Source: Myxococcus sp. (GTDB taxonomy: Bacteria; Myxococcota; Myxococcia; Myxococcales; Myxococcaceae). Taken from it: 64,000 nt of DNA. The notes beneath the pieces are model-generated. The model did no database searches. It was not told the origin of the DNA and saw only the letters and a program-made list of their open reading frames with translations. The translations under genes were made by a program, and so were the position numbers. Shown here in pieces: positions 1-8,853 of the stretch (positions within the stretch are counted from its first letter, which is position 1; each line of letters opens with the position of its first letter). The DNA lies in NCBI GenBank assembly GCA_014879945.1, contig JACSRE010000242.1, forward strand, positions 1 through 64,000, written 5' to 3'.

Positions 1-3000
1 GGCGGTGCCGGGGGTGGCGCGGTCTGCTTCAGGAGCGCCGCGAGATCGGGAATGGGGTTGACCGCGGTGACCGACTCTTCACCCAGGCCGTCGACGTCGA
101 CGTGCAACCGGGGCCGCGGCGCGGGCGCGGCGGCCCGGGCGCTCTCGAGGTCGCGGCGGGCCTGATCGAGCAGCTTGCGGGTCAGCTCGAGGTCCGTCTC
201 GACGCGCAGCAGCCGATCTCGCAGCTGGCCCTGCTCCCTCAGGCGCAGCTCGAGGGCCTCGACCGCCCCAGACAGCCGCTCGCGCTCCGCCTCCATCAGC
301 TCGTTCTCGGCGGTCAGCTCGATCACCTGCTCGCGCAGGTCGGGCGTGCCCGTCTTCGCCTGCTCGATGAGCTCGTTGGCGGCCGCGAGCTCGTGCTGCA
401 GATCGCCGTACTTCACGCGCAGGGCCAGGAGCAGCTCCTCGGCCTGCCGCCGGCCCACCACGGCCGCGTCGACGTCGTTCTTGGCGTTGAAGCGCGCGAT
501 CTCGAGCTCGGCCTCGAGCTCTGGCAGGCGCTGGCGCAGGGCGTCGATCTCGGCCTCGGACTGCGGGGCGGCGCGCGTCGCCTCGGCGAGCTGCCGCTCG
601 AGCACGTTCACCTTCAGGCGCAGCTCGGTGATCTCGGTGCCGAGGGCCGGCCGCTCGTCCTGGTAGAGCGAGAGCGACTCAGCGAGCTGCGCGGCGCGGG
701 TCTCGGCGTCGAGCACCTGCTGCTGGAGCGAGGTGGCGCGCGCCTCGGCTTCGCCCCGCGCCAGCTCGAGCTCCGAGAACCGGGCGCGCAGGGCCTCGAG
801 CTCGGCGCCGGTCTTCGCCGTCGCGTCGGCCCCGGCGTCGCGCTCGGCCTCGGCGCTGTTGGCGCGCTGGGTGAGCTCGACCACCGCCTGCTCGAGCGCC
901 GGCACCCGCTCCTTGAGGCCCGAGAGCTCGGGCTGGGTCGCGCGGAGCGCGTCGAGCTCGGCCTCGAGGTCGGGCACGCGCGAGCGGAGGCGCTCGACCT
1001 CTGCCTCGAGCTGGGCCCTGGCGTCGGCGATGGCGCGGCTCTCTCCGCCTGCCTGCGCGAGCGAGGTGCGCAGCTGATCGAGCTCCACGCGGGCGCGCTC
1101 GAGCTCGCCCTGGAGCGCCTGCTTCCCGGCCTGGTGCCCCCGCGCTTCGGAGTGCCCCTTCTCGGCCTCGGCGCGCGCCTGCTCGTGCGCCGCGCGGGCC
1201 GCCTCGAGCTGCGAGGCCGCCTCGGCGCGCTCCCGTGCGGCGGCGTCGCGTGCCTGCTCGATGGCCGCCTTCAGCTCGTCGCGCTGACGCTCGAGCTCGT
1301 TGAGCTTCGCCTCGCTGACCGCGTTGCGCTGCAGCAGCTCCTCTTCGCGCGCGTGCAGCGCCTTCGCCGCGTCGGCGCTGCGCTGCTCCAGGTTGACCTG
1401 GTACGCGGCCGCCTGCTGCTCGATGGCGCGGGCGTGATCGGCGCGGGCCGAGGCGAGCTGGGCCTCGAGCTCACCCTGGCGGGCCTCGAGCGCGCGGGTC
1501 GCGGCCTGGGTCGTCGCCTCCAGCTCACGGCGCTGGGTCTCGACGAGCGAGGTGCGCGCCTGCTCCCAGGCGGCCTCGCGGGCCTCGAGTGCCTGGCGGG
1601 CTGCCTCGAGGGCCGCGGACTCCTGGTGCAGGCGCGCTGCCAGCTCGGCGCGCGCCGCCGAGGCGGCCTCGAGCTCGGCGGTGCGGGCCTCGAGGGCCGC
1701 GGACTCCTGGCGCAAGCGCTCCGCCAGCCCGCTGCGGGCCGCCGTGGAGGCCTCGAGCTCCGCGGCACGGGCCTCGAGCGCCTGGGCGAGCGAGCGCCCC
1801 TCGGCCTCGGCAGCGTCGCGGAGGCGAAGCACCTCGTCGCGCGCGAGGGCGCTCTCTTCGAGCTCGGCCTTCAGGTGCTCGAGCTCTTCAGCTGCCGCCG
1901 CCGCCTTTCGCCTGGTGTCCTCGAGCTGCTGCTGGTGCGCCGACAGGCTCGCCTCGAGCGCCTCGCGCTCCGCGGTCTGGGTGGCGCCCTGGGCCGTGAG
2001 GCGCTCGACGGCGCGCTGGAGCTCCTGCGCCCGGGACGTGAGCTCGGCGCGCTGGGCCTTCTCGGCGTCGAGCGCGGCCGTCCGCTCGGTGAGCGCCCCA
2101 GTCAGCTCAGCCAGCTGCGCCTGCTGCTGGGTGGCCGAGCCGCTGAGGGCTTCGCGCTCGGCCTGGAGGCTGTCGCGCTCGGCCGTGAGCCGGTCACGCT
2201 GGGCGGCCAGCTCGTCACGCTCGACGGAGAGCTGGTCGCGGGCGGTGGTGAGCGCGTTCCGCTCTGCGGCGAGCTCGTCACGCTCACCAGCGAGGCGGTC
2301 CCGCTGAGCGGTCAGCTCGCCGTGTTGAGCCGACAGCCCATCGCGTTCAGCGGCGAGCCGGTCACGCTGGGCGGCCAGCTCGTCACGCTCGGCGGCGAGG
2401 CCCGTGAGGGACGCGGCGCGCTGCGCGAGCTCGTCGCGAGCGATCGAGAGCGCGCCCTGCACCTCGTTGAAGCTCGCGGTCCTCCGCTCGAGCGCGTCGG
2501 CTGCCCTGGCGAGCTCTTCGTTCGCGGCCTCGAGGGCCAGGCGCTGCGCCGTGGCGCTCTCGCGCGCCTGCTCGAGGGCAGACGAGAGCCGCGAGGCCTC
2601 GGCCTGCTGCTCCGAGAGCCGCCGCCCCCGTTCGTCGGCGAGCTCCCGGGCCTCGGCGTGCTCCCGCGTCAGCTGCGCCAGCTGCTGCTCGAGGGCGCCG
2701 CGCTCCGAGCTCGAGCGCTCCCCCAGCTCCCGCAGCTGCGCCGTCAGCTCAGAGACCCGCCCCTCGAGCTCAGCGGCCCGGCTGCCCGAGAGCTCGGCGG
2801 TCTGCCTGAGCGACGCGGCGCGGTGCTCCGCCTCTTTGCGCTCGGTCTCGACCGACTGCCGAAGGGCGCTGAGCTCCCGATCGAGCGCGTTGCGCTGCGA
2901 CTTGGCGGCAGCGAGCGCCTCGTCGGCTGCGAGGGTGACGCGCTGCAGGTTCTGCACCTGGTCGCTCAGGCCGGCAGCGCGGGTGACGCTCTCGTCGAGC

Positions 3001-5387
3001 CGCTGCTGGAGGGCCGCCTTCTCGGCGCGGGTGGCGTCGAGCGTCTTCGCGGTCTCTTCGAGGGCGTCGGTGGCCTGGGTGAGCGTGCCCTCGAGGCGGG
3101 CGATGCGCTCGCGCACGGCCATGGCGTCGGCGTGCTCGGCCTCGAGATCGCGCGTGCGGGCCTCGAGCGTGGCGCGGGTGTCGTCGAGGAGCGCCTGCCC
3201 GTCGCGCAGCAGGCCTCCCAGCCGCGAGACCTCGGCGTCGAGGCCCATCACCTGCTGCCGAAGCGCCTCGCTGGTGGCCCGCTCTGCCGCGAGCGCCGCG
3301 TCTCGGTCGGCGACGACGCCCTGGAGCGTTCGCTGCTGCTGCGCCGAGGCCTGCAGCAGGGCTTCGTGCGCGCGCCGAGCCTCGGCGACCTCGGCCTCGA
3401 GCCTCGACGCGGTCGCCGCCAGCCCCGACCGCTGGTCTTCGAGCTTTGCGACGCGCTGCTGTTCGGTCTGCCGGGCCTTGCGCAGATCGTCGACGGCGCC
3501 CCTGAGATCGTCGCGCTCCTCGATGAGGTGATCGCGGTCCTGCCCCAGCTCGGTGAGCTGGCGCCGCAGGTCGCTGCCCAGCACGTCGGCCTGCTCGCGC
3601 GAGGTGCGCTCGGCGGTGATGGCGGTCTCGAGATCGCGCTCGAGGCGCCGCGCCCGGGCCGTCTCGGCGTCCTTCTCGGCGCTGGCCTGGGCCACCTGGT
3701 CGCTCAGCTGCTGGACGTTGGCGTTCGTCTCGCTCAGCCGCTGCTCGTATTCCCCCGCGAGCTCGCGCCAGGTGCGCTCGGAGTTGGCGAGCGTCTCGAT
3801 GTCGCGCAGGGCGCGCGCGTGTGACGAGGTCGCCGCCTGGAGCTCGGTCTCGAGCCCGCTGAGCTCGGCCTGTTGACGGGCCAACGACTCGCCGAGGTGC
3901 TGCGCGCGAGACGTCTCGCGCTGGAGCGCCGCCTCGAGCTCGCGGCGCTGGGTCGCCTCGACCTCGAGCGAGCGGGCGATCGAGAGCCGATCGGCCTCGC
4001 GCGCCGAGGCCTCGTCGCGCATCGTCGCGACCTGGGTGCGGGCCTCGTTGAGCGATCGCTCGAGGCCCTCGATGGCGAGCAGTGACTGGGTGCGGGCATC
4101 GGCGAGCGCGAGCTCTCGGAGCCTCGCGGCCTCGAGATCGGCGCCCTGCGCGCTCAGCTCGTCTCGCACGCGGTCGGCCGACGCCAGCGCGCGCTCCCGC
4201 TCGAGGCGCTCGGTGACGACGTCTTCCTGGGCCTTCTTGAGCTCTTCGTACGCGCGCGCCAGCCGGGTTCGCGCGTCTTCGAGCTGGGTCGCGACCTCTT
4301 CGCGCCGGGCGCGCTCGAGGCGAATCTGCTCCTGCGCCGCCAGCGCGGTGATCGCCGCGTCCTTCTGGGCCCGCTGGAGCGAGTCGTGCTCGTTGCGCGC
4401 CGCGGTCGCCCTGCCCTCGGCGTCGATGGCCCGCTCGCGGAGCACCGTCAGCTCGGCCTCGAGCTTTCGCACGCGCTGGGCGAGGTCTTCACGATCGCGC
4501 AGCGTCTCGGGGCGATCACGCGTCGCCTCCAGCTGGGCGGTGAGGCGGGCGATGGCGTCTTTGCTGGCCTCGAGCTGGCCCGCGGTCTCGCGCAGCTCGA
4601 CCTGGCGCGTCTCGAGCTCGACGACCTTCTTCTGGAGCGCGTCCTTGAGCCGCTCGGAGCGATCTCGCCAGTCACGCGCGCGGGTCGAGTAGTCCTCGAG
4701 CTTGCCCCCGGTGAAGGCGAGCGGCTCGGGGGGCAGCTGGACCCAGGTGGGGTCGAAGCTGCGCGCGGGCTCCTGCCCCGCCACCACGACGAAGTAGGCC
4801 GCCTCGCTCGCGCCGGCCAGGGAGCCATCGACCTGCAGGCCCTCGCCGCGCTCGAAGGCGAGCTGGTAGCCGAGCACGGGCGACTGGGTGGCCACCTCGA
4901 CCGACTCGAAGTGCACCGAGAGCGCGTCGAGCAGCTGGCCGTAGGTGGGCGTGGGCGTGGGGTCTTCGGGCTCGACGACGCTCGAGAGCGCGAGCCCCGC
5001 CGGGTTGCGCAGCCCGCCCATCAGGTAGCCGCCCCTGGCGACGAGGCGCGCGAGATCTTTGAGCAGCTCGGGCGCGGCCACGTACGGCGCGAGGTCGGCC
5101 ACCATGACGAGATCGAAGCTCCCGGCCTCGAAGTCATCGAACACGGGCGGGCGGAAGCGCAGGTTCGGCCCGGCGAGCGTGGCCTGCGCGTCTTGAATGG
5201 CCTTCAGATCGTCATCGGCCGCGACCACCACCCGCGCGCCGCGCGTCGTCAAGAAGCGCGCCGACTGGCCGAGCGTCGAGGCGACCGCGCCGAGCTCGAG
5301 CACGCGGCGACGCGCGTAGAGGCTCTCCGCGAAGATGTAGCGCGGGAGCAGCTCGCTCGGCCCCAGCCGTTTGAAGGAGGTCGACAC
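1..5387 (-). CDS. Giant methyltransferase-like coiled-coil protein (3' end outside window)
   Basis: The visible part is at least 1795 codons and runs off the left edge, so the C-terminus is missing. I chose the GTG at 5387, which gives MSTSFKRLGPSELLPRYIF. Residues about 25-170 resemble a class I SAM-methyltransferase fold: ELGAVASTLG (31-40) stands where motif I lies, followed by AADDD (56-60) and FDLVMVADL (91-99). Motif I lacks the usual GxGxG, so activity is doubtful. From about residue 225 onward the protein is almost continuous coiled coil, rich in Glu, Arg, Ala, Leu and Gln, with internal repeats in multiples of seven residues. No signal peptide is seen, so it is probably a cytoplasmic scaffold, as with other very long myxobacterial coiled-coil proteins of motility or polarity. 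That role is inference; I do not recognise the exact gene. Confidence 0.85.
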   Translation of the reverse strand, partial: MSTSFKRLGPSELLPRYIFAESLYARRRVLELGAVASTLGQSARFLTTRGARVVVAADDDLKAIQDAQATLAGPNLRFRPPVFDDFEAGSFDLVMVADLAPYVAAPELLKDLARLVARGGYLMGGLRNPAGLALSSVVEPEDPTPTPTYGQLLDALSVHFESVEVATQSPVLGYQLAFERGEGLQVDGSLAGASEAAYFVVVAGQEPARSFDPTWVQLPPEPLAFTGGKLEDYSTRARDWRDRSERLKDALQKKVVELETRQVELRETAGQLEASKDAIARLTAQLEATRDRPETLRDREDLAQRVRKLEAELTVLRERAIDAEGRATAARNEHDSLQRAQKDAAITALAAQEQIRLERARREEVATQLEDARTRLARAYEELKKAQEDVVTERLERERALASADRVRDELSAQGADLEAARLRELALADARTQSLLAIEGLERSLNEARTQVATMRDEASAREADRLSIARSLEVEATQRRELEAALQRETSRAQHLGESLARQQAELSGLETELQAATSSHARALRDIETLANSERTWRELAGEYEQRLSETNANVQQLSDQVAQASAEKDAETARARRLERDLETAITAERTSREQADVLGSDLRRQLTELGQDRDHLIEERDDLRGAVDDLRKARQTEQQRVAKLEDQRSGLAATASRLEAEVAEARRAHEALLQASAQQQRTLQGVVADRDAALAAERATSEALRQQVMGLDAEVSRLGGLLRDGQALLDDTRATLEARTRDLEAEHADAMAVRERIARLEGTLTQATDALEETAKTLDATRAEKAALQQRLDESVTRAAGLSDQVQNLQRVTLAADEALAAAKSQRNALDRELSALRQSVETERKEAEHRAASLRQTAELSGSRAAELEGRVSELTAQLRELGERSSSERGALEQQLAQLTREHAEARELADERGRRLSEQQAEASRLSSALEQARESATAQRLALEAANEELARAADALERRTASFNEVQGALSIARDELAQRAASLTGLAAERDELAAQRDRLAAERDGLSAQHGELTAQRDRLAGERDELAAERNALTTARDQLSVERDELAAQRDRLTAERDSLQAEREALSGSATQQQAQLAELTGALTERTAALDAEKAQRAELTSRAQELQRAVERLTAQGATQTAEREALEASLSAHQQQLEDTRRKAAAAAEELEHLKAELEESALARDEVLRLRDAAEAEGRSLAQALEARAAELEASTAARSGLAERLRQESAALEARTAELEAASAARAELAARLHQESAALEAARQALEAREAAWEQARTSLVETQRRELEATTQAATRALEARQGELEAQLASARADHARAIEQQAAAYQVNLEQRSADAAKALHAREEELLQRNAVSEAKLNELERQRDELKAAIEQARDAAARERAEAASQLEAARAAHEQARAEAEKGHSEARGHQAGKQALQGELERARVELDQLRTSLAQAGGESRAIADARAQLEAEVERLRSRVPDLEAELDALRATQPELSGLKERVPALEQAVVELTQRANSAEAERDAGADATAKTGAELEALRARFSELELARGEAEARATSLQQQVLDAETRAAQLAESLSLYQDERPALGTEITELRLKVNVLERQLAEATRAAPQSEAEIDALRQRLPELEAELEIARFNAKNDVDAAVVGRRQAEELLLALRVKYGDLQHELAAANELIEQAKTGTPDLREQVIELTAENELMEAERERLSGAVEALELRLREQGQLRDRLLRVETDLELTRKLLDQARRDLESARAAAPAPRPRLHVDVDGLGEESVTAVNPIPDLAALLKQTAPPPAP
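1603..1710. repeat. 24-bp exact direct repeat, 84 bp apart, inside the coiled-coil gene
   Basis: The 24 bases at 1603-1626 recur at 1687-1710. The 84-base offset is 28 codons, or four heptads. The encoded unit reads QESAALEA in both copies. Confidence 0.8.
2187..2390. repeat. 36-bp exact direct repeat, 168 bp apart, inside the coiled-coil gene
   Basis: The 36 bases at 2187-2222 recur exactly at 2355-2390. The offset of 168 bases is 56 codons, or eight heptads, so the duplication keeps the coiled-coil register. The stretch between encodes many variations on an Ala-Gln/Glu-Arg-Asp-x-Leu heptad. Confidence 0.85.
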
Positions 5388-5442
5388 GTCGAGGGGCGAC
5401 TCTACCCTCGCCCGGGGGCGGCCAAAGGAAACCGACGGGCAA

Positions 5443-5470
5443 TTGCCGGTGTTTCACCCCGTACTAGCCT
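5443..5470 (+). promoter_or_regulatory. Candidate sigma-70-type promoter for the 5481 gene
   Basis: TTGCCG (5443-5448), a 16-base spacer and TAGCCT (5465-5470) lie just before the ATG at 5481. The predicted transcript start is within a few bases of the start codon, so the mRNA would have almost no leader. No Shine-Dalgarno sequence is seen. The match is moderate. Confidence 0.4.
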
Positions 5471-5480
5471 GTTGCACGCC

Positions 5481-6284
5481 ATGACCTCTGACCTCGGCAG
5501 CGCCCAACGCCCCTCCTTCTTCGTCCGCCTGGGGCGGGCCTTTCGCAACCTGCTGATCTTCGCCCTCGTGGTGGGGGCGGCGACGGGCGGCCTCTACGGC
5601 GCCTCGCTCCTCAACGCGCGCACGTGGGGCCTCGAGCTGGTGGGCGATCAGCTGGTGGTGACGAAGGGCAAGATGTTGCCGCTGGGCACGGAGCCGTTCG
5701 AGCCGGGCGACCCGCTGCTGTCGCAGGCCTACGCGCCGCTCGATCTCAACGGGAACACCGCGCTCGCGGTGATCGGCCAACGGTACCAGGACCGCGACGA
5801 GCTCGACCGCGCGCTGTTCTCGGTGATCGAGCTGCTGGCCAGGCCCCGCGTGGTGTCGGATCTCAAGAGCGATCTCGACGTAGGGGTGGCGCTGGTGAAG
5901 CGGGCCGAGGCCCTGCGGGGCATCTCGGAGCCGCAGCGGCTCACGCTGGGGCAGCTGCGCGGCGAGGTGGCCTACTTCCTCGCGCGCCAGCGCATCGACG
6001 ACGCGCGCAAGCAGCTCGACGAGGCGGTGCGGCAGCTCAAGCTGGCGGCCGACGCCGACGCGCGCCACAAGAAGGACGCGACGCAGATGCTGCTCGCCGT
6101 CGAGCCTCAGGTGCGGTCGCTCTCGGCGTCGCTGCGGGCCGCGATCGAGGGGCTCCCGGCGCCTGCCCCCATGGAGCTGGCGCCGCCCGTCGCGGTGCCG
6201 CCGCCGGCCGAGGTGAAGCCCGAGGTCGCGCCTGCCGCCGACGCGGGCGCGGCGCCGGCCGCGCCGGAGAGCGCCGGGCCCTGA
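5481..6284 (+). CDS. Membrane-anchored protein with helical repeat and Pro/Ala-rich tail
   Basis: 267 residues. One transmembrane segment (about residues 22-42, FRNLLIFALVVGAATGGLYG) follows a short cytoplasmic N-terminus, so the bulk probably faces the periplasm. The middle (about 90-215) is helical and resembles TPR-like or coiled-coil packing. The tail (about 220-267) is rich in Pro, Ala, Val and Glu. It is divergent from the coiled-coil gene with 93 bases between the starts. I recognise no family, so function is unknown; a link to the neighbouring scaffold is only suggested by position. The ATG at 5481 fits the promoter and the TM segment; an upstream in-frame extension would run through antisense of the coiled-coil gene. 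Confidence 0.75.
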   Translation: MTSDLGSAQRPSFFVRLGRAFRNLLIFALVVGAATGGLYGASLLNARTWGLELVGDQLVVTKGKMLPLGTEPFEPGDPLLSQAYAPLDLNGNTALAVIGQRYQDRDELDRALFSVIELLARPRVVSDLKSDLDVGVALVKRAEALRGISEPQRLTLGQLRGEVAYFLARQRIDDARKQLDEAVRQLKLAADADARHKKDATQMLLAVEPQVRSLSASLRAAIEGLPAPAPMELAPPVAVPPPAEVKPEVAPAADAGAAPAAPESAGP

Positions 6285-6285
6285 G

Positions 6286-8826
6286 TCACCCGTCCAGGTC
6301 GTCGTAGACGCCGTCCCACGAGTCGGGCGGCGGCGTCGCGAGGCAGGCCTCGCAGCGGGCGACGTAGCGATCGACGAGGGGATCTTCGCCCTCGGCGGCG
6401 AGCTCCTTGAACGAGGCGAGGGCCTCGGCGAAGCGCCGCTCCCGCCAGGCGGTCACCGCGGCCTCGTGGCGCGCGAGCCTGGGCGCGAGCTTCTCTGCGT
6501 CGGCGGCCCGGCCCATCAGCTCGAACACCTCGAGGGGCTCGGCGCGGCGGCCGACGCGGAGCCGATCGACGCTCCGGAAGACGAACTGCTCGTGTGCGTC
6601 ATCGACGATATGGCGGGTGACGAGCACGCGGGAGCCGTAGCGCTTGGCGATGGCCTCGAGCCTGAACGAGGTCGCGACCGGCTCGCCCATGACGGTGTAG
6701 TTGACGTGGTGCAGGGTGCCCATCTCGCCGACGACGGTGGGCCCGGTCTCGAGCCCGGCGCGCAGCACCAGCGAGCGCCCGCAGGTCTTCTCGAGGGCCG
6801 GGCGCGAGGCCTCGAAGCGCTCCTGCATCTCGAGCGCGGCCTCGCACGCGGCCTGGACCTGATCGTCGAGGTCGACCGGGGCGCCCCAGAAGGCCATCAG
6901 GCCGTCGCCGAGGTACTTGTCGACGTGGCCGCCCGAGTCGATCACGATGCCCGTCATCTCGTTCAGGTACGTCTGCAGCACCTTCACCACCTCGGCGGGG
7001 TCCTTCTCCTGCGCGACGGCGGTGAAGCCCTCGATGTCGCTGAAGTAGACGGTGAGCGCGCGGCGCTCGGGCCGCATCAACGAGAGGTCGCGCTCGACGC
7101 GCGCGAAGACGTCGGCCTTCACGGCGCCGCCGAGGGCGCGCACGACGAAGGCCCGCAGGCCGCGCTCGAGGGTGCGCACGTAGCCCTGGGTGGCCAGGAA
7201 GGTGAGGCCGCAGGCCAACAGGGGCGCGGCCATCGCCACCCAGCGCTGCTCCGCCACGAAGAGCTGCCGGGCGGCGAGGGCGTGCAGCGCCGCGACCGCC
7301 GCGATGGTGATGACCCACGCGAGCCACCCCGGGTTCCTGGTGAGCGTCGACCAGACCACCGCCAGCACCGCGCCGATGAAGGCGAAGGCCACCGTCAGCC
7401 AGAAGTCGGCCAGCGGCCTGGCGCGAACGATGGCGGTGGAGTGCAGCAGGCCCACCACCGCCTGGGCCATCACCTCCGCGTGGCCCAGCTCGCCGATCGG
7501 CGTCGCGAAGGTGGCCTTGCCCAGCGCGCGCTCGTCCGAGAGCACCACCACCCTGCCCGCCAGATCGTTGTCGAAGTGGCGCACGCCACGCGCCGACGAG
7601 TCGTCTTCTGCGTTCTGGAGCACCCGCCAGGCGGGCAAGGTGCGCTTGACGGTGCCGCCCGCGCGGCCGGGCTCCGACGCGTCCCACCGCAGCGCCACGA
7701 AGCCCTCGGGGTCCATGGGGACGTCGAAGCGGCCGCCGATCGACAGCTTCCCGTCGCGGTACTCCAGGGAGCGGGAGCCGACGAGGGCCATGGCGGCGAG
7801 CAGCGGCGCCGAGGCGAGGGTCTTCTGGGCGCCGTCGAGCTCGCCCGAGATCAGCAGCGGCACGGCGCGCACCTTCGCGTCGGGGTCTGGCAGCAGCGTG
7901 GCCGCGCCCGGCGGAGCGCCCCACAGCAGCAGCGGGGCGACCGGCGAGTCGACGCTGCGCGCGCGGACCAACCGCTTGACGTCCACGCCCGGCACGTCGA
8001 CCTCGGAGAGCCGCTGGGCCAGCCAGGCCTCGGTCACCTCGTGCTCGTCGTCAGAGGGCACGCGCGGCCGCAGCGACACCGTCTTCACGTTGAGCGCGGC
8101 GGCCAGCTCGCGCGCCCTGGCCTCGCTGGTGGCGCCAGCCCACAGCACCGGCTTGCCGCCCGAGATGAGGTAGGTGACCGGCGCCTTCCGGGTGAGCGCG
8201 TCGCGCACGACGCCAAAAGCCTCGCGCGTGGTCTCGAACTCGCCCAGGCGCAGCATCACCGGCGTCAGCGGCCGCTCGCCGGGCCGGGAGCGCTCACCCG
8301 AGAACGACCAGGTCAGCACCACCTTGCCGTCGTGGGGCTCGAGGTGGGCGGCCATGCGCTCGTCGTCGGAGCGCTGCTGCTCCCCCTTGCAGGGCGCGCA
8401 GGTGCGGGGCGAGACGTCGCGGAAGGACTGATCGACGAGCACCAGCGCGGCGCCCTCGTCGAGCAGCTGGGCGACGACGCGCCCGGTGAGCTCGCGCGGC
8501 CAGGGGCGCATGCCCCACTCGGGGTGCTCGGTCTCACGGGCGTTGGCGATGGTCTCGTCGTCGACGGTGACGATGACGACCTCGTCGCTGGGGGTCGAGG
8601 CGCCGCCGAGCTCCTTCGCGCGCCAGTCGTAGGTCACCCACTCGAGGCGCTCGAGCAGCAGCCGCAGCTGCACGTGCCAGCGGGCATCGCCGGTGAAGTC
8701 GCGCCGCTCGATGCGGAAGAAGGCCGCGGCGCCGAAGAGCAACCCGAAGATGGTGGCCCAGAAGAAGGCGACGCCGAACTTTCGCGTGAAGCGAAGGCCC
8801 GCGGAGTGAAGAGGGTTCGTAGACAC
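6286..8826 (-). CDS. CHASE2-domain class III adenylate/guanylate cyclase
   Basis: 846 residues, GTG start. Order: a transmembrane helix near residues 17-37, a large extracytoplasmic CHASE2 sensor (about 40-460), three hydrophobic helices (about 465-555), then a class III nucleotide cyclase domain (about 585-780) and a short helical tail. Both metal-binding aspartates are present: D597 in FSDIEGFT and D641 in GDGLMAF. The purine-selecting Lys (K637) and Thr (T711 in NYTVMGE) fit an adenylate cyclase. The Asn expected at T711+7, which stabilises the transition state, is Ala718, while Arg722 is kept. It should make cAMP, if active, in response to a periplasmic signal. The end lies next to the convergent 5481 gene. 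Confidence 0.93.
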   Translation of the reverse strand: MSTNPLHSAGLRFTRKFGVAFFWATIFGLLFGAAAFFRIERRDFTGDARWHVQLRLLLERLEWVTYDWRAKELGGASTPSDEVVIVTVDDETIANARETEHPEWGMRPWPRELTGRVVAQLLDEGAALVLVDQSFRDVSPRTCAPCKGEQQRSDDERMAAHLEPHDGKVVLTWSFSGERSRPGERPLTPVMLRLGEFETTREAFGVVRDALTRKAPVTYLISGGKPVLWAGATSEARARELAAALNVKTVSLRPRVPSDDEHEVTEAWLAQRLSEVDVPGVDVKRLVRARSVDSPVAPLLLWGAPPGAATLLPDPDAKVRAVPLLISGELDGAQKTLASAPLLAAMALVGSRSLEYRDGKLSIGGRFDVPMDPEGFVALRWDASEPGRAGGTVKRTLPAWRVLQNAEDDSSARGVRHFDNDLAGRVVVLSDERALGKATFATPIGELGHAEVMAQAVVGLLHSTAIVRARPLADFWLTVAFAFIGAVLAVVWSTLTRNPGWLAWVITIAAVAALHALAARQLFVAEQRWVAMAAPLLACGLTFLATQGYVRTLERGLRAFVVRALGGAVKADVFARVERDLSLMRPERRALTVYFSDIEGFTAVAQEKDPAEVVKVLQTYLNEMTGIVIDSGGHVDKYLGDGLMAFWGAPVDLDDQVQAACEAALEMQERFEASRPALEKTCGRSLVLRAGLETGPTVVGEMGTLHHVNYTVMGEPVATSFRLEAIAKRYGSRVLVTRHIVDDAHEQFVFRSVDRLRVGRRAEPLEVFELMGRAADAEKLAPRLARHEAAVTAWRERRFAEALASFKELAAEGEDPLVDRYVARCEACLATPPPDSWDGVYDDLDG

Positions 8827-8835
8827 CGGGGCCGC

Positions 8836-8845
8836 AGACTATGCT
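8836..8845. promoter_or_regulatory. Overlapping back-to-back -10 elements between cyclase and lipoprotein genes
   Basis: On the plus strand TATGCT occupies 8840-8845, 8 bases before the ATG at 8854. On the minus strand TAGTCT occupies 8841-8836, 9 bases before the GTG at 8826. The two hexamers share two base pairs. A TTCGTA at 8816-8821 may be the plus-strand -35, with an 18-base spacer. Both mRNAs would be nearly leaderless. Confidence 0.45.
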
Positions 8846-8853
8846 GCCGCTCC

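Noticed and set aside
102-3824. 1240-codon open frame on the plus strand
   Set aside because: It is the antisense of the coiled-coil gene. Its Leu/Gly/Arg-rich text with no domain is what GC-rich heptad repeats give on the other strand; the minus strand reads as a clean coiled coil.
6466-8853. Long plus-strand frame leading into the 8854 lipoprotein
   Set aside because: It overlaps the CHASE2 cyclase on the opposite strand and has no recognisable fold. The signal peptide at 8854 marks the true start.
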